Shown: piece after piece, positions 32,792-41,341 of the stretch
How the letters are laid out: every line of letters starts with the position of its first letter
Numbering within the stretch: position 1 is the stretch's first letter
Origin: Fimenecus sp045594885
GTDB taxonomy: Bacteria > Bacillota > Clostridia > Oscillospirales > Acutalibacteraceae
Reading direction: 5' to 3'
Assembly: GCA_045594885.1 (NCBI GenBank)
Contig: JAZNZJ010000093.1
Span: 1 to 44,836, forward strand
DNA length: 44,836 nt
Notes under the pieces: model-generated
The model's database searches: none
What the model saw: the letters and a program-made list of their open reading frames with translations, nothing else
What the model was told of the DNA's origin: nothing
Program-made: the position numbers and the translations under genes

Positions 32792-35700
32792 TTCTTGTTC
32801 ACTCCTAAATCTTTATCAATTTTTTCAAGTTCAGTCTGTAAAGACTGAATTTCATCTGCATAACTTTCTTTTTTGTTAAGTTCGTTGATTATTGACTCTC
32901 TTTTTGCTTTTAGTACTGATAGTTTATCTTCAAGACGCAAGAGTCTTGCCTCAAGGTCATCAAGACAGTTATCAATACGAATAAGAGTACCCACCGCACT
33001 TTCTCCCAATTCAACATAATACCTTCCATTTTTCTGTAACCATACAAACGGCTTTTCATTCACCATATTTTTAGGAAGAATGATATCAAATCCGCAATAG
33101 CTCATAAGCTTTGTTTCTGTTTCTTTTAAGAAGTTTTTCTGCACTGCTTCAAAAATTATGTCACGAATTGCTTTTCGCTGGTCTTTATCGTGTTCAATTT
33201 TATTTTTTGAATAAAACACAATATCATTTTTGCATTTTTCGATATAGTCCTCCTGCTGTGCAATCTCTGCAGGGATTTCAAGCAATTCTTTTGCAAGATT
33301 TTGTTTTGTTTCAATCATCTTTCTCTGCAAGGTCATATATCTTGTAAGTTCATTTGCAGTTTCAACTCGCTTTTTGATTAACGGATTACCAATTGCAAGA
33401 GCTTTTACTTCAGCATAGTTCAACACTGTATCGTCAATATCTGCACCACTGCGTTGAGAAATAGAGCCTGAAAGTAAATCGCTGATAAATCGTTGCTTTG
33501 TTTCAAGTAACTGCCATGAATATGCATCAAAGCTACCCTCTGTTATATAACGATAAATATATACCTTTTTGTTTGTATTGCCCTGCCTTAAAATTCGGCC
33601 TTCTCGTTGCACCATATCGGCAGGACGCCATGGTACATCAAGATGATGAAGTGCTATAAGCTTGTCCTGAACATTAACTCCAAGTCCTAACTTGAATGTT
33701 GAACCGATAAGAATTCTAACTTCCCCTGCTCTCATTTTACGGAACAACTTGTCCTTTTTCTTTTCAGTGTCAGCATCATGAATATATGCAATATCATCAC
33801 TTGAAACACCCATATCAACAAGAAGATTCGCAAGCTCGTCGTACATATTAAAACCATTCTTAGGTGTTGAGGTGTCGCAAAAGATAAGTTGAGTACCTTT
33901 ATTGGAATATGTTTTATTGTAAATATCAAAAACATTCTCTGCACATCTTGCAACCTTTGATTGATACGTAAACAATGCATTATTATCAACAAGACGTAAA
34001 TCAAGAGCTGCTTTTCGACCATCTGTTGTAATTTTGAGCATATTATCATCTTTACGATTAATCAGTCCACTACGCACCTTATCTGCACGTTCAGAAATAT
34101 CATCAAGATAATCTGAAAACTCTTTGGTCTTTCCAATAAGTGCGTCTGTATAACCGTCAGTTTCGGGAATTTCAGAAGATGATGCCACACTATGAAAATC
34201 TGCAATTGATGCCAAAAGTGATGTAAGCTCAGGAAGGTTATGAAATTTTGCAAATCTTGTTGCAAGACGATAATTATTAGTATCCACATCGATTTCAAAT
34301 TCCGATACTTTTTCTGCAAACATACCAATCCAACTATCAAAACTTTGAAGGTCCAATAGTGCAAGTTCGCCACTTTGCAGGTAGGATTGCATAATAAACG
34401 CATCAGTTATTGAATTGGTAATAGGTGTACCCGTTGCAAAAACCACACCTTTTCCGTCATTCTGTCTTTGCACGCAATGAACTTTATCCAACATATCCTG
34501 ACATTTTGACGAGCCTTTTTTATTGATGCCAAGCACCTTATCTACCTTTGAAGTAATTGGAACATTTTTAAAATTATGTGCTTCATCAACAAAAAGATAA
34601 TTTACACCTAACTCGTCAAAATAGACCGAGTTATATAAATTATCGATTGCTGTTTCAAGGTCAAAAAGTGCTTCATTGAGTGCTTTTTCTTTTTGCTTGA
34701 GTTTAGATGTTGCTTTATTTCGTGCTTGTGCAGCTTTTGCTATTACTGCCTTTTGCTCTTCAATTGCGTTTTTATAATATTCTCTTGATAGTGGGATAAG
34801 TTCAAAGCAACTATATGCCATTAAAATTGCATCATAATCATTATCACGAATGGTTTCGAGCATTTCTTCACGCTTTTGAACACTAAATTTATTAGGTGTT
34901 ACACAAAGGATATTTGCATTTGGGTATAATTCAAGAAAAATATTTCTCCACTGCTCTGTAAGATTATTAGGAATTACAAAAAGATTTTTCTTTGAAAGTC
35001 CCATTCGTCTTAATTCCATTGCTGCAGCAATCATAATATATGTTTTGCCAGCTCCCACATCATGCGCTAACAATGTGTTAGGTGAAAAGAGAATTCGTGC
35101 AACCGCATTTTTCTGATAAGGGTAAAGTGATGCCTTTTCTGACATTCCTGGAAATTTAAGAAACGAGCCATCAAAATGTCTTGCTTTAACACAACTGAAA
35201 TTGTTTTCAAAGATAATTTCAAGTCTTTCTTTGCGTTGTGAATCCTGCCATACCCATTTTTGAAATTCTTCAATAATTAATTTTTGCTTTTCCATAGCAA
35301 GAAGAGTTTCTTTTTTATTGATTACCCTCTTTACACCTGATTTGTTTGTTTGACAAGACATCTCATCAGTAACTGATATTGTTTTCATATTAAGTGTTTT
35401 TTCAATAATGTGAAGAGCACCCATTCGGCTTGTGCCGTATGTTGTGTTAGCAGCCACCGAATTTCTTGTGTAATTATATCTGGTTTTAAAAGGAATTTCC
35501 CAAGTGCCTGTAATTTCGTCGTGCATTGTTTCTAGACTTCCCCAACCATAACCACTACACGAACCTAAAAGATAAGTTATAAAATCATCAATAATATCAG
35601 TCGGTACCCATGGTGAACCGAGAGTAATGTAAATGTCTTTTGTAGCAACACTCGGTGGAAGAATTTTTTCAAGTGCTTTGATATTTTGAGAAAAATATCC

Positions 35701-36294
35701 GTTATAATCTTCATTTGCCTGTTTTGCAATTTGCCATTTTCTCATAAGGTTGCCCGAAAGATATTCGTCTGCGGTTTCCCAACCCTTATAAAAACATTCG
35801 TTCCAAGTTGTAGGGTTCTGATAAATTGAGCCTTTTAATTCATTGATGCAGGTTTTGTAATCCTTACCTGTTACAGATGAGATATACTCAATATCAACTC
35901 GACCAAGAGTTGTAAGGGACATTATAAGAGCATCAGCAACTGACTCCATATGCACACCTCGTGTACGTGCGTCAGCATCAAAGTAATTATTCCAGTCAAG
36001 AGGCAAATCCATTGAGGTAACTTCTGCGATGTGTTTATCTTTTCGATCTTTTTCTCTCTGTGCTTTTTCTTCAGCCTTTCTACGTTTCTCTTCTTCTTTT
36101 TGCTTTCGTTCCAGTTCTTTTTGCCTTGCTTCTTGTTTTTTGACTTCATTTAAAGCTATATTAAGAGATTCAATTGCTACAGCTAAATCTTCTTTTGATA
36201 AGTTGTTACCAAAATCTCTCATATTCTGAAAAAACTCATCAAAAACAGAAAGTTGACCTGCCAACTCTTTATTTTGTTTTGTACCGTTTTTCAT
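32788..36294 (-). CDS. Large SNF2/DEAH-type helicase
   Basis: Superfamily 2 helicase of about 1168 residues. After a Lys/Glu-rich coiled coil (about 45-90) and an N-terminal region of about 300 residues, the motor has LLAHDVGAGKT (motif I, about 408-418), LFVDEAHNFK (motif II, about 567-576), FATGTPITNS (motif III), GSTFKLGLGVNVQ (motif V) and QREGRILRQG (motif VI, about 896-905). A C-terminal coiled coil ends the protein. Related helicase halves occur fused to DNA methylases in conjugative elements; here there is no methylase domain. The ATG at 36294 is chosen because GGAGG sits 5 bases before it; an ATG 12 bases earlier overlaps that site. Confidence 0.85.
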   Translation of the reverse strand: MKNGTKQNKELAGQLSVFDEFFQNMRDFGNNLSKEDLAVAIESLNIALNEVKKQEARQKELERKQKEEEKRRKAEEKAQREKDRKDKHIAEVTSMDLPLDWNNYFDADARTRGVHMESVADALIMSLTTLGRVDIEYISSVTGKDYKTCINELKGSIYQNPTTWNECFYKGWETADEYLSGNLMRKWQIAKQANEDYNGYFSQNIKALEKILPPSVATKDIYITLGSPWVPTDIIDDFITYLLGSCSGYGWGSLETMHDEITGTWEIPFKTRYNYTRNSVAANTTYGTSRMGALHIIEKTLNMKTISVTDEMSCQTNKSGVKRVINKKETLLAMEKQKLIIEEFQKWVWQDSQRKERLEIIFENNFSCVKARHFDGSFLKFPGMSEKASLYPYQKNAVARILFSPNTLLAHDVGAGKTYIMIAAAMELRRMGLSKKNLFVIPNNLTEQWRNIFLELYPNANILCVTPNKFSVQKREEMLETIRDNDYDAILMAYSCFELIPLSREYYKNAIEEQKAVIAKAAQARNKATSKLKQKEKALNEALFDLETAIDNLYNSVYFDELGVNYLFVDEAHNFKNVPITSKVDKVLGINKKGSSKCQDMLDKVHCVQRQNDGKGVVFATGTPITNSITDAFIMQSYLQSGELALLDLQSFDSWIGMFAEKVSEFEIDVDTNNYRLATRFAKFHNLPELTSLLASIADFHSVASSSEIPETDGYTDALIGKTKEFSDYLDDISERADKVRSGLINRKDDNMLKITTDGRKAALDLRLVDNNALFTYQSKVARCAENVFDIYNKTYSNKGTQLIFCDTSTPKNGFNMYDELANLLVDMGVSSDDIAYIHDADTEKKKDKLFRKMRAGEVRILIGSTFKLGLGVNVQDKLIALHHLDVPWRPADMVQREGRILRQGNTNKKVYIYRYITEGSFDAYSWQLLETKQRFISDLLSGSISQRSGADIDDTVLNYAEVKALAIGNPLIKKRVETANELTRYMTLQRKMIETKQNLAKELLEIPAEIAQQEDYIEKCKNDIVFYSKNKIEHDKDQRKAIRDIIFEAVQKNFLKETETKLMSYCGFDIILPKNMVNEKPFVWLQKNGRYYVELGESAVGTLIRIDNCLDDLEARLLRLEDKLSVLKAKRESIINELNKKESYADEIQSLQTELEKIDKDLGVNKK

Positions 36295-36315
36295 AATTGC
36301 CTCCATTGTCTTATT

Positions 36316-36349
36316 ATGGTATTAATTATAAAAAACCATATGCACCATT
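36316..36349. promoter_or_regulatory. Candidate operator in the helicase/WYL divergent region
   Basis: ATGGT (36316-36320) and ACCAT (36335-36339) form an inverted repeat, with a further ACCAT at 36344-36348. The position between divergent genes fits autoregulation by the WYL protein. Short arms make this tentative. Confidence 0.3.
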
Positions 36350-36444
36350 TTTGACCCATTGTGTCCGTTAAAATACCCTCAACCGAGAATTTTTTTATTG
36401 CTATTTTCTATTTCTTGATTGAAAATATATTTGAGGTGATTTTT

Positions 36445-37521
36445 GTGTACACTAAACCTGCAAAAAAGATGTTGATGCTCAATATTCTTGACATACTGAA
36501 ACGCTACACTGATGAGAATCACAGACTTAGCCAGAAAGAAATCGGTGATATTCTCAAAAATGAATATTGTATGGACATTGAACGCAAGGCAATCAAACGA
36601 AATCTTATGAATCTCATTGAATTCGGTTATGAAATTGAATACAGCGAGGCAATACGAATGGTGCCTGCAAAAGATGACAAAACGGGTGAAATCACTCTTG
36701 AAGAAAGCTATATTCTTTCTGACTTTTATCTTGTTCGTGAATTCAGCGATTCGGAGCTTCGTCTGACCATTGACAGTCTGCTTTTTTCAAATCATATTCC
36801 TTCAGCTCAAAGAAAAAAACTGATTGATAAGCTTGCGGGGTTATCCAACACTTATTTTAAATCGAAAAACAAGCACATTCATGCCGCACCGCAAATCAAG
36901 AACGATAACAAGCAGATGTTTTATACAATTGATATTCTTGACGAGGCAATCAGCAAAAAGTGTCAGGTTTCATTCACATATTGCGAGTACGGAACGGACA
37001 AGCGGTTACATCGCCGTTGTCGTCCTGATGGTACTGTGCGTGAATACATAATAAATCCTTATCAAATGGCGGCAAAAGAAGGTAAATACTATCTCATTTG
37101 CAATTACGATAAATTTGACGATATTTCCAATTATCGTATTGACCGCATTGCAGACATTAAATTGTTGAAATCCCCAGCCAAGCCCTTCGAGAAGCTTCAC
37201 GGTGCAGATAAAAACGGACTTAATCTGCAAAAATATATGGCAGAGCATATTTATATGTTTGCAAGTGATAATGTGCGAACAGACTTCAAAATTCCACGGG
37301 CTATGATTAGCGATGTTATTGATGTTTTTGGTGATGGCATAAGCTTTTATGACGAAACTGACACACATGTTACTGTGTCGGCTTATGTTAATGAAATGGC
37401 GATGTTTCACTATGCAAAAAGCTTTGCACCCGATGTGGTTGTATTGACACCACAATCCCTTGTTGATAAAATAAGGGCGGATATTCAAAAGTCGGCGGAG
37501 GTTTATAACAATGAACTATGA
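36445..37521 (+). CDS. WYL-domain transcriptional regulator
   Basis: DNA-binding regulator of 358 residues. An N-terminal winged HTH (about 3-60; RLSQKEIGDILKNEYCMDIERKAIKRNL) is followed by a helical linker and a WYL domain (about 165-265; VSFTYCEYG, YIINPYQMAAKEGKYYLICNY, YRIDRI) and a C-terminal WCX-like extension. WYL proteins bind nucleic-acid ligands and often control defence genes. The GTG at 36445 is chosen because GAGGTGA precedes it; the long in-frame upstream stretch has no ribosome site. It is divergent from the helicase operon and overlaps the next gene by 11 bp. Confidence 0.85.
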   Translation: MYTKPAKKMLMLNILDILKRYTDENHRLSQKEIGDILKNEYCMDIERKAIKRNLMNLIEFGYEIEYSEAIRMVPAKDDKTGEITLEESYILSDFYLVREFSDSELRLTIDSLLFSNHIPSAQRKKLIDKLAGLSNTYFKSKNKHIHAAPQIKNDNKQMFYTIDILDEAISKKCQVSFTYCEYGTDKRLHRRCRPDGTVREYIINPYQMAAKEGKYYLICNYDKFDDISNYRIDRIADIKLLKSPAKPFEKLHGADKNGLNLQKYMAEHIYMFASDNVRTDFKIPRAMISDVIDVFGDGISFYDETDTHVTVSAYVNEMAMFHYAKSFAPDVVVLTPQSLVDKIRADIQKSAEVYNNEL

Positions 37522-38332
37522 TGAATATGTAAAGCAACTTGACGAAATGTATGATGAAATATACTGTAATGAAAGTTGTGGAAATCGTTGTGAACATTGG
37601 GAAAAATGCAAACCTGATGAACCTGTAAAATTTTACTTTGACCGTGTAAAAGTTGGCAAGGAATATGGAACAATTTATCCAAAAATCCTTTTTGCTGGTT
37701 TAGAAGGTGTACACGGTGAAGTTGAAGATTTAAGAATAACTGAAATTAGTGAACCAAGTTTAACCGTTTTTAACAATCATTACAAAGGTGTACGCTATGT
37801 TTTATCCTATTTATTATCTAAATTATCAAAAGAAACTCCTCCCAAAAACTCCTCAGTTGAAGAATTAAATCAAGAGCAGTACAATGAGCATTTGAAACAT
37901 TATTGCCTAACAAATCTCTACAAATGTGCCTTTGGAAAACCCGATAAAAATTCGGGATTAACTCACACGACCAAAATGCAAAACGAGTGTTATAAAATTT
38001 TTCTTAAAGAAATTAACATATTGCGTCCCGATATTGTTGTTATTCAAGTGGTAGCAAATAGACCTAAAAATCTTTGGAAATCAATGGTGAAAACATACGG
38101 AAATAAAGAAGAATTGCTAAAAAGAGCTGAAAGAAATGCAAACACTTCTGCTTATCGTCTTTATTATGATGATGGAACTCCATTTTATTGTATATGGACA
38201 TATCATGGCAATGGAGCACCCTTCGCAAAACAACGAGGTGGTCGATTTGGAAACAATAATATTGAATACATTGAAACTGAATTAAATCCTGTGCTTGATG
38301 AAGTTGTTATTCAATACCTTAAAGGCAAATAA
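37511..38332 (+). CDS. Uracil-DNA-glycosylase-like protein with cysteine cluster
   Basis: Protein of 273 residues tentatively placed in the uracil-DNA glycosylase superfamily. KILFAGLEGVHGE (about 58-70) stands where family 4/5 enzymes have the G-E-A-P-G motif, LTNLYKCAFGKP follows the usual T-N-x-x-K-C pattern, and EINILRPDIVVIQV matches the L-x-P-x-x-I-V strand. Four cysteines near the start (C19, C23, C27, C33) could bind iron-sulfur or zinc. The catalytic residues of true UDGs are not clear. GGAGG precedes its ATG inside the WYL gene, and the 11-bp overlap means coupled translation. Confidence 0.55.
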   Translation: MNYDEYVKQLDEMYDEIYCNESCGNRCEHWEKCKPDEPVKFYFDRVKVGKEYGTIYPKILFAGLEGVHGEVEDLRITEISEPSLTVFNNHYKGVRYVLSYLLSKLSKETPPKNSSVEELNQEQYNEHLKHYCLTNLYKCAFGKPDKNSGLTHTTKMQNECYKIFLKEINILRPDIVVIQVVANRPKNLWKSMVKTYGNKEELLKRAERNANTSAYRLYYDDGTPFYCIWTYHGNGAPFAKQRGGRFGNNNIEYIETELNPVLDEVVIQYLKGK

Positions 38333-38353
38333 CTTAAACTCCCATTATTCTAT

Positions 38354-38388
38354 ATGCACCCCAAAAGTGTCTAACTTTTGGGGTGCAT
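38354..38388. repeat. 15-bp perfect palindrome, possible IS3-type end or terminator
   Basis: ATGCACCCCAAAAGT (38354-38368) pairs with ACTTTTGGGGTGCAT (38374-38388) around GTCTA. No T run follows. The GTGTCTAACTTTTGGGG portion resembles terminal repeats of some IS3-family elements, from memory and unverified. It ends the WYL-UDG-like transcription unit. Confidence 0.5.
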
Positions 38389-38433
38389 GTAAATTGTGTA
38401 ATATTAGTATGACAGTTTCATATTTTGTTCGGA

Positions 38434-38462
38434 TTGAAATATAAAACAAGTTGTGATATACT
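38434..38462 (+). promoter_or_regulatory. Promoter of the CAP lipoprotein gene
   Basis: TTGAAA (38434-38439) and TATACT (38457-38462) with a 17-bp spacer, 34 bp before the ATG. Confidence 0.65.
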
Positions 38463-38496
38463 TATTTTGTATTAATATCAAAAAGGTTGATGAGGT

Positions 38497-39324
38497 ATGA
38501 TTAAAAAAATAGTGGCAATGATGTTGGTATTTATTTTGCTTTTATCAAGTGTGGGTTGCAGTAGAATTACCAATATTATCGACGGTATTATTGGTAACAC
38601 CACATTAGCAGATGAAAACTCAACCACAGAAACAACTACTGAAGCTGAAACTGAAGAAGTTGGCACTACACTACCCGTTCAAACCACTCAGACGGAGCAG
38701 ACAACCGAAACAACAACTAAATCTACAACTACCACGGCAAAACCCACAACTACTGAAATTACAACTGCCAAACCCACTACCACAAAAAAAGAAACTACTA
38801 CTGTTAAAATAGATGAAAGCGATTTTTCAAACGATACACTTTTAAGCTTCAGTAACAGTGACCTTAAAGTGATAAAAAATGAGTTTTTTAGACTTGTGAA
38901 TGAAGAACGTGTACGTTGCGGTGTTTCACCTTTAACAGAAAATAGCATTATCTCTTCTGCGGCAGAAATACGAAGTCGTGAAATTGTTAAGTATTATTCC
39001 CACACACGACCTGATGGCACAAGTTGTTTCAGTATTTTTGAAGATGAAAAGCATTATTACAAATTCCGTACTGTCGGTGAAAATATTGGTAAAAAATACA
39101 TAACCAATTATCAGGAATCAGATTTTAATAAGATTTATTCTCCACAAGATTTAAAGCAGATTGCTACCGATTTCTTTGAGGGATGGAAAAACAGTGCTCC
39201 CCACTATAAGAATATGATTTCTGCAGATTATGAAGAAACCGGTTTCTGCTTTATGCGATATTATAATGAAGAAAAGGGAGAACTTGGAATTGTCGGAGTT
39301 CATCTTTTCGGAACACCACTATAA
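38497..39324 (+). CDS. CAP-domain (SCP/PR1) lipoprotein
   Basis: Secreted lipoprotein of 275 residues. A short signal peptide ends at a lipobox-like SSVGC (Cys21). A Thr/Glu/Lys-rich low-complexity linker follows (about 43-107). The C-terminal CAP domain (about 122-273) shows FFRLVNEERVRCGVSPL, AAEIRSREIVKYYSHTRPDG, FRTVGENIG and SAPHYKNMISADYEETGF, the usual CAP boxes with the His-Glu-His set. Such proteins are common on gut Firmicutes; activity is unknown. A GAGG motif lies immediately before the ATG and AAGG further up. It is transcribed from its own promoter. Confidence 0.9.
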   Translation: MIKKIVAMMLVFILLLSSVGCSRITNIIDGIIGNTTLADENSTTETTTEAETEEVGTTLPVQTTQTEQTTETTTKSTTTTAKPTTTEITTAKPTTTKKETTTVKIDESDFSNDTLLSFSNSDLKVIKNEFFRLVNEERVRCGVSPLTENSIISSAAEIRSREIVKYYSHTRPDGTSCFSIFEDEKHYYKFRTVGENIGKKYITNYQESDFNKIYSPQDLKQIATDFFEGWKNSAPHYKNMISADYEETGFCFMRYYNEEKGELGIVGVHLFGTPL

Positions 39325-39393
39325 TAAAAATCGAACTCGTTTTGATTATTAAAAGCATTTTACAATCAAACCTATTTTAAAGGAGTTAGCTTT

Positions 39394-40368
39394 ATGAAAA
39401 AGAAGGTTATATTTATTGCTTTGGCACTTGTTTTGGTTGGTGCAATTATTGCTACCGCTATTTTAGTACCTAAAATGGAATATGCTAAAGATTCGGGTGA
39501 TACTGAAGATTTATTCAGACAGAATGTGGCTTCGGTAGGCTTTGAAAATACTATTGAAACGGCTGTTCCTCAAACTGAACTTTACAATATGATTAAAACT
39601 CATTTTGAGGGCGAACTTCCCGAAGGAAAGACCGAGAAAAAGGCAATAATCATTGGTTATGACGGTTGTCGTGCCGACATTCTTACAGAGATGCAAAATG
39701 AAAACAGTGCAATTTCTGCTTTACTTAAAGATGGTGCTTCAATCAAACTTTCATATTGTGGCGGTGTTAACTACCCTGCTATGAATACGCAGGATACTTC
39801 AACCGCACCCGGTTGGTGTTCAATTCTTACGGGTGTGTGGGCGGATGAGCACGGAATTACTGCAAACGGAATACAAAAATCGCTTGAACACAAAACACTT
39901 CTTACCACACTTGTTGAAGAAGATGTTATTGACAGTGCATCATTCATTACAAAATGGGCAGGTCACTTCTCGAAGAAAAAATCAACATATATTCTTGAAA
40001 AAGAATACTGTGAACAGAATAATATCAATGTGGCTTTCAACAAATGCAAAAATGATGAAAAATCGCACGAATATACCTTGAGTGAGATATCTAAAAAGGA
40101 CTGTTCAGATTTTATTTTCGTAATTTATGAGCCCACCGACTCAACAGGCCACGACCTTGGCTTTACCATTAACAACCCGAAATATAAAGAAGCATTCAAA
40201 ACCGCTGACAAATATGGATTTGATACACTTAATGCAATTAAGTCAAGAGAAACATATGATACAGAAGACTGGCTCATCATTGTAACATCTGACCACGGCG
40301 GAATTGGTACTGACCACGGTAATGAAAGCATTCAAGAGAGAATGACCTTTGTTGTTTCAAACAAATAA
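39394..40368 (+). CDS. Membrane-anchored alkaline-phosphatase-superfamily protein
   Basis: Protein of 324 residues with one N-terminal membrane helix (about 5-25) and an extracytoplasmic domain of the alkaline phosphatase / phosphodiesterase superfamily. AIIIGYDGCRAD gives the first metal aspartate (D90), TSTAPGWCSILTG the nucleophile region (Thr/Ser near 135-142), YEPTDSTGHD and TSDHGG plus TDHGNES the remaining metal ligands. Possible substrates are phosphodiesters or phosphoglycerol groups of surface polymers. AAAGGAG lies before the ATG. It leads a run of three genes with gaps of 14 bp and near zero, so they are probably one operon. Confidence 0.85.
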   Translation: MKKKVIFIALALVLVGAIIATAILVPKMEYAKDSGDTEDLFRQNVASVGFENTIETAVPQTELYNMIKTHFEGELPEGKTEKKAIIIGYDGCRADILTEMQNENSAISALLKDGASIKLSYCGGVNYPAMNTQDTSTAPGWCSILTGVWADEHGITANGIQKSLEHKTLLTTLVEEDVIDSASFITKWAGHFSKKKSTYILEKEYCEQNNINVAFNKCKNDEKSHEYTLSEISKKDCSDFIFVIYEPTDSTGHDLGFTINNPKYKEAFKTADKYGFDTLNAIKSRETYDTEDWLIIVTSDHGGIGTDHGNESIQERMTFVVSNK

Positions 40369-40382
40369 TAGTTGGTGATAAT

Positions 40383-41339
40383 ATGAAAAGCCTTACATTT
40401 GAGCAATTTAACAATGCCAATTTTAAACTTTTCGGCGAAAATCCCATAATTAAAAATCCTATTAACAGTTTTGTTGTTGCTGACCCAAGTGTGTTGACGC
40501 CCGATGTTGCTCACGACGGAAAATGGCATTTATTCTGCCACACATTTTTTGGTGTGTATCATTATGAAAGTAATGATGGCATAAACTTTAAGAAAAAAGA
40601 CAAGATTGTTAATCGTGCAATGCGACCCAATATCAATTATATTGACGGCACATATTATCTGTTTTTTGAGAGAACAAGACCTGTTATTTTTAATCTTTTG
40701 AGTCTTGTTGGGGCAAAATGGAAATCAGAAATCTACTGCGTTGAGTCAAAAAATCTTAAGGATTGGTCAAAGCCTTATTTGGTAATTGGCAAAACCCGTG
40801 ATTATGAAGAATGTAAACAAGGAATTGCCATTTCTAATCCTTTTTTAATTGATACGAAAAACGAATACAGAATGTATTATTCCTGCGGACAGACTTTCAT
40901 TAAAGACTGTGGCTTCTGTGAGCCCACACACATAAGTTTTGCAGAGAGCGAGAGTATTACAAAAGACTACATATCAAGAGAAACACCAATAATAAGCCCA
41001 GATAAAAATATTGAATATTTAAACCTTTGTTCAGGTTGTTTAAAGGTTTATAAATTGGCAGATTGCTATATTGGGTTACAAAACGGACTTTTTGAAAAGG
41101 ACGGAAAAAGTCATTCGGCAATTATGCTTTTGCGTTCTAATGATGGTATAAATTTTGAATTTGTAAAGCCCTTTTTAGTGCCACAGCTTCAGGGCGAAAG
41201 CAAATGGATGGCACAATATGTTTATGCGTGTTGTCTTACATATTACAAAGGCAAATTAAGACTTTATTTTAATGCCAGAAACGTATCAAATAATCTTACC
41301 GGCAGAGAGTGCATCGGCATTTATGAAGCGGAGTTATGA
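40383..41339 (+). CDS. Five-bladed beta-propeller glycosidase-like protein
   Basis: Cytoplasmic-looking protein of 318 residues with repeated blade motifs of GH43/GH32/GH130-type propellers: VVADPSVLTPDVAHDGKWHLFCH, YESNDGINFKKKD, NINYIDGTYYLFFE, CVESKNLKDWSKP and LLRSNDGINFEFVKPF. The first-blade ADPSV Asp is where the family nucleophile or base usually is. It carries no signal peptide, which is odd for a polysaccharide hydrolase and would suit a phosphorylase or a sugar-transfer enzyme. Its stop overlaps the start region of the alpha/beta hydrolase. Confidence 0.65.
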   Translation: MKSLTFEQFNNANFKLFGENPIIKNPINSFVVADPSVLTPDVAHDGKWHLFCHTFFGVYHYESNDGINFKKKDKIVNRAMRPNINYIDGTYYLFFERTRPVIFNLLSLVGAKWKSEIYCVESKNLKDWSKPYLVIGKTRDYEECKQGIAISNPFLIDTKNEYRMYYSCGQTFIKDCGFCEPTHISFAESESITKDYISRETPIISPDKNIEYLNLCSGCLKVYKLADCYIGLQNGLFEKDGKSHSAIMLLRSNDGINFEFVKPFLVPQLQGESKWMAQYVYACCLTYYKGKLRLYFNARNVSNNLTGRECIGIYEAEL

Positions 41340-41341
41340 TT

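Noticed and set aside
36351..36374. Sigma-A promoter for the WYL gene using TTGACC at 36351
   Set aside because: No -10 element is found at 16-18 bp; the nearest TAAAAT is only 12 bp away.
38354..38388. Complete insertion sequence at the palindrome
   Set aside because: No transposase fragment lies nearby; the likeness to IS3 ends is from memory and covers only the hairpin.
38688..38948. Val/Ser-rich frame opposite the Thr-rich linker of the CAP lipoprotein
   Set aside because: Low-complexity shadow of the ACA/ACT codon run, not a gene.
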